Below are positions 13,639 through 23,500 of a stretch of 64,000 nucleotides of DNA, in pieces. Position 1 is the stretch's first letter. Each line of letters starts with the position of its first letter. The stretch lies in assembly GCA_029718625.1 (NCBI GenBank), contig CM056389.1, positions 17,709,670 through 17,773,669 of the forward strand, in the 5' to 3' direction. The DNA comes from Synaphobranchus kaupii. Taxonomy: Eukaryota; Chordata; Actinopteri; Anguilliformes; Synaphobranchidae. The position numbers and the translations under genes were made by a program. The notes under the pieces were generated by a model. It had not been told where the DNA came from and made no database searches. It saw only the letters and a program-made list of their open reading frames with translations.

Positions 13639-16600
13639 CTGCAAGAGACGCCCGGGCCGTCATGCAATGCAGTGCTTTCAGCCTAGTAATAATAATACTC
13701 GTAATCGTCATCAAAATCATCATAAGACGAGTTATAACCATAGTATGTAAAGTAATAACAACTTTATTTGTATAGCACAGGTTGCAGTTGAAAATGTTTG
13801 TCCTAGGCAGATAAATGATTTAAAAAATCATTTATCTGCAAAAAATAAATGATTTATAGGACACATTTTTTGTTATAGGACAAAAAATGTTTGTCCTAGG
13901 CAGGCAAATTCTCCGGCTCGAGCTCAAGTGGTGTTTGCTTACTGTGTGAAATGCATTCCTTCAGAAAATCTGTGAGGTTTCAAGGGGAGTGAATTTCTGA
14001 GGGGGCAATATAATGAAATAAAAAAACAGCTCTTATGCAATCAAACAAGCGTCCCCCTCAAACATGCGCGTTTACTCAGTAACAGTGCTAGAAGCAGCTG
14101 AGTTAATGAAGGTAAGCTATGCAGTTAGACGTCGCCTGGTCGTCAGCCAACCTCTGCTTCCCTTACCCCAACATTCCCTCACTGGTGCAGTCCTTTCTGG
14201 CAGCGATAGAACCATCCCGCGCTAGCTTTAAATCAACAGTCTGGCCCATGTACCCTTCCACCTACTGCTTTTATTAATCAGTAACCTTCAATTTCTTTGA
14301 AAATTTACAGTCTTTTCTTTTTGACATGCCTGTTTATCACAAGGTGCTCTTAGGGCCTGATTTACTAAGACCTTTAGCGTGTGCAAAACATTTTAGCACA
14401 CGCAAAACCAATAGCTTGATTGGTGCAAAACAAATACCGTGACCAATCACTGATCATGCATGTTATTGGTTTTGCTTGTGCTACAAGGTTTTGCACATGC
14501 TAACGGTCTTAGTAAATCAGGCCCTTACTTTCTTATGTAAAATACAATTTATAATTGTGGTGACCTCTGCACCAGGCCATGATTACCTTCAGCCAATCTG
14601 AACCATCACATCTCCTCTGGTGATCAAGGGTGCGTCCCAATAGTCGAAAAATGCAACCTTTCCTCCTCCACTCGCACTCCTCTACTCCGTGCCCCGGAAA
14701 CTGATCTTTCTGTTTTAATCTAATGTTGCTGATTACAGCTTAACTACGTATAAATGGTTACATATTAATTAATGTCTCGACGCAAACCGCAATGTCAGGT
14801 ACATTGTATATTGTACATGTAAATAATTGTGCTCGAAGCGTTCAGGCAGTTTTGCATATTTCCGGGTAGAAGAGGATTGGTAGTGGGGGAATGGAGGTGG
14901 GGAGTGAAGAATATTGGGACGCACCCCTACAATTGAGGCTAATTTTGCGCTCCCTCACTCGGGCATTCTCCCAAATGCAACGTTCCCTACCCAGAATGGT
15001 ATACCTTGGTGGTGCCATAAGCAGTGCTGGGCCACCCCTCGTCCGTGTGGGTGCCACGTTGGGCTGCTTTCACAAACTCCTCCATCAAGGAGCACAGATC
15101 CTCCTCGGACAGCTCGGCATCGCGGAACCTGAGAAAATCACCAATACACTACAATCTGTGCACGGAAGGATGGGCAAACACTGAGAGGGATGCATATCTG
15201 CAGAAACACACTCAGGGAGAAAAGGAAGGGAGAGAGAGACTGAGGCGATGAAAGAGGGAGGGAGGGAGAGATTGAGGGGATGAAAGAGAGAAGGAAAGTC
15301 AGAGAGGATGAGGATGAGAAGCATGAAAAGCATATCTCTTATTCCATAAAATATAGACCGTTCTGTCTGTAAATTTTTTTTACTTAAAAAAATGTACATG
15401 TAATACCGGCTTCTCTGTAACGTAATGCAACTGAATAGCTGTCGCTACATTAGTGAAGATATTAAACATGTAAAATGAGAATTTTAATGTGATGAGGTAT
15501 GAGAACAGTTATTACCCAGTGAGCTGTATTGAAACTTCTTCCTTATTAATATACCTCAAGGGCTTCCTAAGTTCCTCTAAAGGCACGGTTATGATGGTCA
15601 GCACTTTTGTCTGCACCAGAGAGCAGCTGTAGTGGCTAGCTAGTTTTCGATAGCATGATTATTAAGGAGGGGAATTCTTGCCTCTCCACATTGGAGAACA
15701 CGTGTTATTGTACACACAAATAAAGAAATCAGAGCCAGAGCTCATTGCGCAGCCGAACACAGAGATGAACCATCGACGGGGCCAGTTTGGGTTTTACTTG
15801 AAGCAATGTCCACCTGTTGGCACCTGTTTGTAGTGTCCATTCTGCCTGCACGTAAGACCTAGAATGACACAAAACGCTACGGAACGCGAGCACCGTGTTC
15901 ACCCTTGGAAAAGGCGGACAGTGAGTGATCCAGCATGCTTACTTTGCCTGAAGCGGAGGGCTGCACTGTCCAAGGGCCCGCTTGCTGACGAAGCTGGATA
16001 TGTTGACCACCCGGGCGTTGGGTCGCAGCAATGGGAGTAGGGCGCGGCTCACTTTCAGCGTGCCCCAGAAGTTGGTGCGCATGGTCACCTCGGCCTGCTC
16101 TCCGAAGGGCTCGACCGCGTCATCTTGACAGAAAGTTACAGAAATGAGTAACTGTACTTGGACATAAATCAACAGAAATAGCCTTGTAATTTATTAGTAC
16201 GAGCGCTACATAAGTTGAAGTTAGCTAGGGCCAATTATAAAACACCCAAACGACTAAGCCAAGCTCACGGAAAACAGCCAAATTTGAAAATGTGAATACA
16301 ATCTTGCACTGTGACATTGGGGACTAAAGTTGCATTCAATCTGTCCCAATCTGTGACATATAGACCATAGGCTATAGCATCACATTATTTCCAGACATCC
16401 GTGACAGAGAGTGGATTGCCTACAGTCTACCCAAGTCAAGTCAAATTTATTTAAAGTGCATTATCACCAACATGGGTCTGAAAAATCTTTACAAGAAAAC
16501 AAAGGATATCTACATAAAATAATATATATGCATGAACACATGTATATGAGCATAAACACACACACACACACACACACGCACACACACACACAAGTAGAAC

Positions 16601-17317
16601 AAAATAAACAGGATAAAACTGGAATGATCATATGTCATATAATAATGAGAAAGAGGGAACCAGACAATTATGATCATGACCTGTTCATTAGTTTATGAAT
16701 TCATAAAGTACACTTAATGTTGCAAGGATATTGTTATTATTATTATTATTATTAGGTCTACAGCTTTTAGATTGGCTTTCATTTTATAAAACTAATTGTA
16801 AATCTATGTAGTTGTAAAGGCCCCTTGCCGTAGCCATGAGCTATCCACAATGACTGCACCTAAACATTTGACACTATTCACTGGACACACTGCATTACCC
16901 AATCAGCATACAACAATAGGCTAACACTGTGCAGTAGCCTACAGTGTTGTGTAACACAGACCCTGGAAAGAAGTTGTTCGTGCATGTCCTACTATGTGGT
17001 AGGCCTACACGAATAAACGAAACTAATTTACTCTTGAAGGCGATCCCCGCGTTGTTAATAAGTATATCCAATCCTCCGTATTTATTTTGCAGGAAGTCTC
17101 TCAGACGTTCGGCGCTGGGCTGGTCACAGATGTCAAGCTGGTGGAAAATCGTCTCTATTCCCTCCTCTCGCAGCATATCTACCGTTTCTCGTCCAAGCTT
17201 CTCATTTCTAGCAGCGAGGACCACATCGCCGGGAAAGCCAGCTCTGCAAAGTCCCCGCACGATCGCCAGTCCAATTCCTTTGTTGGCACCGGTAACCACC
17301 GCCACTGACTTTGACAT
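13399..17317 (-). CDS. cbr1: Carbonyl reductase (CBR1-like), four exons, complete
   Basis: Cytosolic NADPH-dependent reductase of the short-chain dehydrogenase/reductase superfamily; CBR1 enzymes reduce quinones, prostaglandins and other carbonyls. Exons on the minus strand: 17032-17317, 15943-16123, 15005-15128, 13399-13638, all with GT-AG introns and matching phases (1, 0-compensated, 0). The joined protein is 276 aa, the usual CBR1 length. Visible motifs: TGANKGIG cofactor site at residues 8-15, NNAG at 88-91, a catalytic-serine segment NISSFVS in exon 2, the YGTTK catalytic Tyr/Lys motif at the end of exon 3, and CCPGWVRTDM in exon 4. The start at 17317 gives the standard MS.. N-terminus; an in-frame ATG 11 codons upstream is judged non-coding. 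Exact orthology (cbr1 versus a fish cbr1-like paralogue) is not resolved. ppp5c starts 3.1 kb away in the opposite direction. Confidence 0.94.
13807..13839. repeat. Short hairpin in cbr1-like intron 3
   Basis: 15-bp arms (gcagataaatgattt and its complement) around a 3-base loop. A related half-copy follows, and the phrase tttgtcctaggcag recurs at about 13796 and 13887, so this is a small local repeat cluster, probably a degenerate element. Confidence 0.8.
14353..14524. mobile_element. Tourist-like MITE (PIF/Harbinger type) in cbr1-like intron 3
   Basis: 172 bp, largely palindromic. Left end gggcctgatttactaagacc is an exact inverted copy of the right end. Both are flanked by TTA (14350-14352 and 14525-14527), and the interior arms carry gcaaaac/gttttgc segments. 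A TTA target duplication with GGGCC ends is the hallmark of PIF/Harbinger Tourist-like MITEs; the family assignment rests on that rule. Confidence 0.82.
15005..15128 (-). CDS. cbr1: cbr1-like exon 3
   Basis: Acceptor TTTTCTCAG, then one base plus 41 codons. Contains DEGWPSTAYGTTK, where Tyr and Lys form the YxxxK active-site motif. Donor AAG|GTATAC. Confidence 0.93.
15943..16123 (-). CDS. cbr1: cbr1-like exon 2
   Basis: The acceptor lies after CTGTCAAG. The exon encodes DAVEPFGEQAEVTMRTNFWG and on to the catalytic-serine region NISSFVSKRAL, ending in two bases (AA|GTAAGC) that complete a Lys codon with exon 3. Confidence 0.92.
16436..16592. repeat. Retroelement-tail-like fragment followed by CA microsatellite (cbr1-like intron 1)
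   Basis: 16436-16480 (tcaaatttatttaaagtgca) resembles the shared tail of fish L2-type retroelements. 16556-16592 is an almost pure CA run. A short ATT run follows at about 16734-16755. Otherwise the intron looks unremarkable. Confidence 0.55.
17032..17317 (-). CDS. cbr1: cbr1-like exon 1
   Basis: Codes for residues 1-95 plus one base: Rossmann fold start with TGANKGIG, the LDICD segment and the NNAG motif. The donor follows the Lys codon of GIAFK plus one base (A|GTAAAT). The start context has A at -3. Confidence 0.93.
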
Positions 17318-17440
17318 TATTTCAGCAAAAAATAAAATTGCAGCCTGCACCGTGCGCAGATAAAGACTGTGCAGTGCTGTATGCGCGCCCAGTCAGTTTA
17401 TCAAATAAAAGCGTAAACCCTCCTCTTTCATTCATTGGCT
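17318..17440 (-). promoter_or_regulatory. Putative cbr1-like promoter
   Basis: Upstream of the start codon, on the minus strand, there is a CCAAT box (ATTGG on the plus strand at 17434-17438) and an AT-rich TATA-like segment (17399-17412) about 25 bp closer to the gene. The order and spacing are plausible for a CCAAT/TATA promoter, but the start site is not known. Confidence 0.4.
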
Positions 17441-17487
17441 ATGCCATGACAGGAAGAGAAGAGTCAGCCAGTCTCTTTTGTAATGAT

Positions 17488-17765
17488 AGAATGTGCAAGT
17501 CACGATCTCCAGTTATACAATCACTTAGCAAAGTGCATTTAGCGAAAAGGTTATCACCGTTTTTGCAGCGACTGTAGTCAACATTGTATTGCAATGTCAC
17601 GTTAACAATGTAGGCCTATAGAATGTGCGATCTCTAGTTATGAAATTACTTATCAAAATGCATTTAACTAAAATATTATCACCGTTTTTTGAGCGACAGT
17701 AGCCGAATTTGGCCTACATACATGACCAGTTAAAATGCAGCATTGCAACTTCACGTTAACAATGA
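17488..17765. repeat. Diverged tandem duplication upstream of cbr1-like gene
   Basis: Two adjacent related segments of about 130-145 bp, starting at 17488 and 17619. Shared landmarks in order: gaatgtgc, gatctc, agttat, tgcattta, attatcaccgtttttt/ttatcaccgttttt, gcgac, cacgttaacaatg. They differ at many sites, so the duplication is old. Confidence 0.8.
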
Positions 17766-17979
17766 TCATATGTTTATAATACTTCTAATAATAATAATAA
17801 TACCTGAGGAAAATACGGAAGATATAGGTCTACTTTATATGGGACATTCAATAGGGTCTATTTTGGCCATGTAAACTTTTATAAAATGAAATATACTTTT
17901 GACAGCCTTATTATTTACTACACGCTGTGTGGAAATAATATAATAGCTATTGGTTGCAATCGTATTATTTAGGAATATA

Positions 17980-19395
17980 TAGATTTTTAAATTAATATGT
18001 TTTCGCTGTAAAGCTCAAACATTAATAGGCCATGTTCTCAGATAGTGCTTAAACTCATGTAGGCTCAAAAATATTTAACGACAGGGAATATTGAATAGTG
18101 AGCAGCTGCTTCCTTAAAGTAATGGTTAGCCTATTTATCATACTACAGGCCAGTAGAATACATTTTAATCTATTATTTTCTTATTTGTAGCAAAAGGGGA
18201 TATCGGTGTATATAATTTATTAAATTAATTATTTTAAAATACATTATGTCGTGCATTTGTATTAATTTAATGTAATGTATCTGGTAATAGGATATCTGAA
18301 TGCTAATAAAAGTATGTTGCCTGTAACCATTGTTAATTATTCGCCATTTGGGAGTGGCCATGATTACACAACTAACTTAGGCCGTTCTTGATTTAATTGT
18401 CTGTTTAATCAGTTTTGGCTTAGAATAAAGTAATACTATGATAAGAAAACAGAAATGTTTCACTAGCCGACACATAAGGGCCTTAACTGCATTGGTTTAG
18501 CAAGGTGCTTAATTCAGTGGTTGGTGACCCAGATCTGACAGTGTCTGGACCATAAACCGTAAGGTCTGGACGAAACAGTGTCCCGTTTGTGTTCCATCCA
18601 AGTTCTTACTTGTGTTGCTAAACGTATCGATTAATGTGCATCAGAAGTGCGTGTTCTGATGCTCGAATGTCATCCTTTTTGTGATCAAAAATATTTTTGA
18701 TTGTTTTAGTATCCTCCTTGTTCCAGAGGTCTACAGAATATGGTATAACTTTATTTTTCAATACGTTACCTCTGTTTAAGGTGGTCAACCTATAAAGCAC
18801 TTTAGTTTTGTGCATATAATATCCTGTTTTTGTAATCTTGTTTTTGACTTTTCTATCTTAATTATTGCACAAAACTGAATTCAAAAAACCTTAAAACTAA
18901 TCCCCAGACCTGTCTGGCTGCTACTTTAGCAGCTAAGGTTAAGATGAGGCTTGGCCACTAATGTAGTCATTCTTAAAATTCCAGGCCAATTATTTGTGTA
19001 CAGACGTTTGGAAATCTGAAAATGTCTCCCAGGAAACACTGCTGCTCGGCATACATTGAAATAATAGATGTGTGTTAAATGGCACACCTGCCAGGATATG
19101 ATGGCTTTCCTCTCTTGGTGATAATTGGGAGTGCCCCTGACTTGCATAGTGCAGGTACAAGTGCTGTGTCACGGTTACCTGGCGCTTTACCAACATATAA
19201 ATACGGATTGATAATTTTTTTTTTTGTGCCTTGAAGTGGGATGATTACAAGGATCAAATGAAAACATGATGTATGCGTGGAACTGAATTAACATCCTTCA
19301 CGTAAGCGTGTTTATTGATCAAATGGATAAGGGTCAATTTACTGCCCAGTGACTGTGAAAAAACAAATGTGAATTTGCTTATAATTATAATTTGC
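17980..19395 (+). repeat. Upstream copy (A-B) of a duplicated segment
   Basis: 17980-18733 (A) is nearly identical to 19411-20163, and 18734-19395 (B) is nearly identical to 23355-24003. In this copy A and B are directly joined (junction near 18733). No gene is seen inside. See the paired entries and the finding on ppp5c exons 1-2. Confidence 0.95.
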
Positions 19396-19410
19396 TTATA
19401 ATTATAATAA

Positions 19411-20163
19411 TAGATTTTAAAATTAATCTTTTTTCGCTGTAAAGCTCAAACATTAATAGGCCATGTTCTCAGATAGTGCTTAAACTATGTAGGCTCAAAA
19501 ATATTTAACGACAGGGAATATTGAATAGTGAGCAGCTGCTTCCTTAAAGTAATGGTTAGCCTATTTATCATACTACAGGCCAGTAGAATACATTTTAATC
19601 TATTATTTTCTTATTTTTTTTAGCAAAAGGGGATATCGGTGTATATAACTTATTAAATTAATTATTTTAAAATACATTATGTCGTGCATTTGTATTCATT
19701 TAATGTAATGTATCTGGTAATAGGATATCTGAATGCTAATAAAAGTATGTTGCCTGTAACCATTGTTAATTATTCGCCATTTGGGAGTGGCCATGATTAC
19801 ACAACTAACTTAGGCCGTTCTTGTTTTAATTGTCTGTTTAATCAGTTTTGGCTTAGAATAAAGTAATACTATGATAAGAAAACAGAAATGTTTCACTAGC
19901 CGACACATAAGGGCCTTAACTGCATTGGTTTAGCAAGGTGCTTAATTCAGTGGTTGGTGACCCAGATCTGACAGTGTCTGGACCATAAACCGTAAGGTCT
20001 GGACGAAACAGTGTCCCGTTTGTGTTCCATCCAAGTTCTTACTTGTGTTGCTAAACGTATCGATTAATGTGCATCAGAAGTGCGTGTTCTGATGCTCGAA
20101 TGTCATCCTTTTTGTGATCAAAAATGTTTTTGATTGTTTTAGTATCCTCCTTGTTCCAGAGGT
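19411..20163 (+). repeat. Second copy of segment A, just upstream of ppp5c
   Basis: Matches 17980-18733 with only scattered substitutions and small indels. Similarity stops abruptly after ccttgttccagaggtct, at 20163, where the ppp5c promoter region begins. Confidence 0.95.
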
Positions 20164-20340
20164 CTGCTCCACGGTCTGCTCTGCTGGACGACATGTAAGT
20201 CCCGCCTCTCCGAAGTTATAACCAATGAAACTACAGATACTGTTGAGCATGGACCAATGAAGCGAAGAACAATGAAAATCTGGAATGGAAACCCAATGAG
20301 GTATCTTTAACGCAAATACAAGTGATCTGAGTTGAATTCA

Positions 20341-20441
20341 CATGTGAGCCATAATGGCGTCGGCTTCCAGAAAGGCGCCGATTTGCGGCAGTATTTCGTG
20401 ATGACGCGATCTCAGAATTTGCGACCGTTTACCAAATAGCC
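20341..20441 (+). promoter_or_regulatory. Putative ppp5c promoter/5'UTR
   Basis: GC-richer, CpG-containing sequence directly before the start codon, without a TATA box. A CRE-like half site (tgatgacgcg) spans 20399-20408, and ATGGCG motifs occur at about 20354 and 20442. A YY1-like AAGATGGCGG lies just downstream at 20472-20481 inside exon 1, a common feature of TATA-less housekeeping promoters. Confidence 0.45.
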
Positions 20442-20535
20442 ATGGCGGACGTAACGAATAACGACAGCGTGAAGATGGCGGAGGGGGAGCGGAGTGCCGA
20501 GGAACTCAAGGAGAAGGCAAATAAACACTTTAAAG
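20442..20535 (+). CDS. ppp5c: ppp5c exon 1
   Basis: 31 codons plus one base, ending [13 protein letters not shown], the start of TPR1. ATG at 20442 sits in gccATGG; an alternative in-frame ATG at 20475 sits in aagATGG. Donor G|GTAGAG. Confidence 0.92.
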
Positions 20536-23500
20536 GTAGAGTTTAACTGCAATCATATATCATTAGGAACTGTACACGTGGTTTAGATGGAGTGGAACTA
20601 TGTAGGACTACAGCAATTATACGCCAGAGAGGTCTACCAAACAACGGCTTAGTGAATCCCCTTTGAAGCCGGTGGTAACGTTACCGGAGAAAGCGTGTCT
20701 GACTGAGTGTAGCGTAACGTTAGCTGTATCAGACGATTCAAGGACTTGATTATCAATCCGTACTTTCATTTCATATTTCTAGTTCAGTTCAAGAAAAGGT
20801 GTCTCAAATATTTGACTTGTGTAACATTACATTGTGGGTTAGTGCAGGACATTAAGGCCAGTGGCAGCATCTGACTCACGTTAGATGGCTAACATAGCTT
20901 AGTTAACGTTAGCTAGCTAGGTGTCACGACTGAGTATTATTTTAAAGATAACGTTAATTTAGGTTTGTTCATTTTTATGACATGATGCTATTAGCTAGCT
21001 AGCTAGCTATTAATCTGTCAAGAAAGCACTCATCTTAATATGACATCATGGTGCAGTCCAGCTGCTCGTATATTTGATGATATTTTAACGCTAGCTAACG
21101 AGCTAGCTTAGTAAGTTGAGTAAGTTAATACAATGATCAAAACCAGTGTCTGTGTGATGACTTGCGAACGACCTTTGGACAGATGCACAACTAGTTTTAG
21201 CTACTAGCCTGAACGCAATATGGCTCATACAACCGCTAGCTAACGTGCTGCATGGCTACTAAGAGGATAACCATGTAACGTTAGCTAGCTAGATGCACCA
21301 AATTTAGCTTGCTAGCTAACGTTAGACTAGGAGACGGTCAGTAGTTAAGTTAGCGTTAATAAAATACTAATCTCATTTATGACGTTAGATCTGAACCTAA
21401 AATAATTGCCACAAGGACAATTTCCAGGATTGCCTTTTACAATCCAGACAAAGCTCCCACCAACTTAATTTGTTTTATTGCATGCTTTGCCGCCCAGCTA
21501 GCGAAATAGCAAAGCTAACGTTAACGTTACAGGTGGGACGGGGTCAAAATGCCGCAACAGCTTTTAATAACGTGAGTCTAACGTTTGCGTGTAACGTTAG
21601 GTGGCTAATACGATCAGTAATTTATAATTAATTAAAAAATATATATTTTTTAAGAAGGCTGTTGTGGCTTTCACTGAAAAACAAATACATTCATAAAGAT
21701 TATTAGAACAATGTAATTTGTGTATTTCAGTATTGCTCGTCACAAATTGCATTCAAATATAAAATGGTTCACTTGCTTAATGGCCATTTCTTCCTACGCA
21801 AAACATCTATGAGTCTGCATACGTTGCATGCACACTGCAGTTTCAATGGTATCCCGTGGTATTTAAAATGTATTGATATTTTATAACCAAGATCCTGCGA
21901 CCTGCGTATTTAAAATTGTTCAAGTTGTCAGTCAACAACAATATGGACGATGTATAGACATTGCCAGCAAGTCTTAGTTATCTGGCTTGCTAAGAAACTT
22001 GCACCAAATTAGTTGTGCAGTGGTTACAAGAGGAAGAAGATACCCAAGCAGGGGACAAATACCAGGGTCAACACCTCAAATGTTTTGAAAACTGCTGTTG
22101 GATCTTTCATTACTGCAGTGAGCAAAGACCTTAGTTCAATGTCTTATCTGAAGGATGGCACGTATTACAGCATTTTAAGCGCATTCAGTAGAGTGAGCAG
22201 TGATTTGTAAGTAAGCCACTTTAAGCTGGGTAGCAGCACCCGAGTAGCAGCATATCTGGCTGCTGCCCTGCTTGCAAATAAATCACAGCCGTAACTGAAA
22301 TTACCTTCTTACCTTCATATTTTCTTTATTTTGTAAAAATATTACCCTCAGTTGCAAAATGTCTTGACTACCTTTATTATTGTGGAATACAATAGAATAT
22401 AACTTTATTGTCCAGCAAGGGCCAGAAATTTGTCTTTGGTCTCACCTCAGAATACATAAGTGAAAAACAAAATGCAGTACAATTAAATTATGGTGATTAA
22501 ATTACCTTTGCAGTAGAATGTTGAATAAAGTATCCCACTCCTGATAAAAATTCTCACTTGAACTGAGAAACCTTATTTGAACTTTGAGGATAAGCTACAC
22601 ATTCAGATGAATTGTAACTGATTTTGATGTGGCTGATTTTGAAGAGGTGAGAAAAGCAATTCTGTCACACCCACTTTCCTTATTCTCTGCTCAGCAATGT
22701 AATGCCAGTGTCTCAATTGCAATATCAGTTTGAATTAAAATTGACTAACAAGAAGAGCAATTATTTTCTTTGCAGCGACCGTGCTGTGGTGGATAATTTG
22801 GCTTTGTCGTTTGGATAATCAAGTTGGCTGTGCAGATGTGCGTTCTGCGAATTGCAAAATGGTTAGCGAAGAGGCATACAGACATTATATGGAGGAGTGG
22901 TCCCCTATTGTCATTCATTCGAAGAACATCTGCGGTTCCGTTTCAGATAAGAACTATGAAAATGCCATCAAGTATTACACGGAGGCCTTGGAGCTGAACC
23001 CAGACAATGCCATCTACTACAGTAACCGCAGCCTGGCGTACCTGCGCACGGAGTGCTACGGGTACGCCCTGGCCGACGCCACGCGCGCCCTGGAGATCGA
23101 CAAGAACTACATCAAAGGCTACTACCGCCGGGCTACCTCCAACATGGCCCTGGGCAAGTTCAAGGCGGCTCTTAAGGACTACGAGACGGTGAGTGGGCTG
23201 ACCCTTAGACCTGCTCACGTTATCTAATCAAGTGTTCACTTTCCCCCCCGTTACTTTTAACGCATTCAAAATTTTTCTTTCTTCATTATTTTTTTTCCTT
23301 TGATGGCATGTTTTTTTTTTTGCTTTTTATTTTGTTTACTTGATTTATTGTTTCTACCGAATATGGTATAACTTTCTTTTTCAATACGTTACCTCTGTTT
23401 AAGGTGGTCAACCTATAAAGCACTTTAGTTTTGTGCATATAATATCCTGTTTTTGTAATCTTGTTTTTGACTTTTCTATCTTAATTATTGCACAAAACTG

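Noticed and set aside
22781..22946. N-terminal extension of ppp5c exon 2 (open frame starting MLWWIIWL)
   Set aside because: A good acceptor at 22946 and phase match with exon 1 show that the extension is intron read-through.
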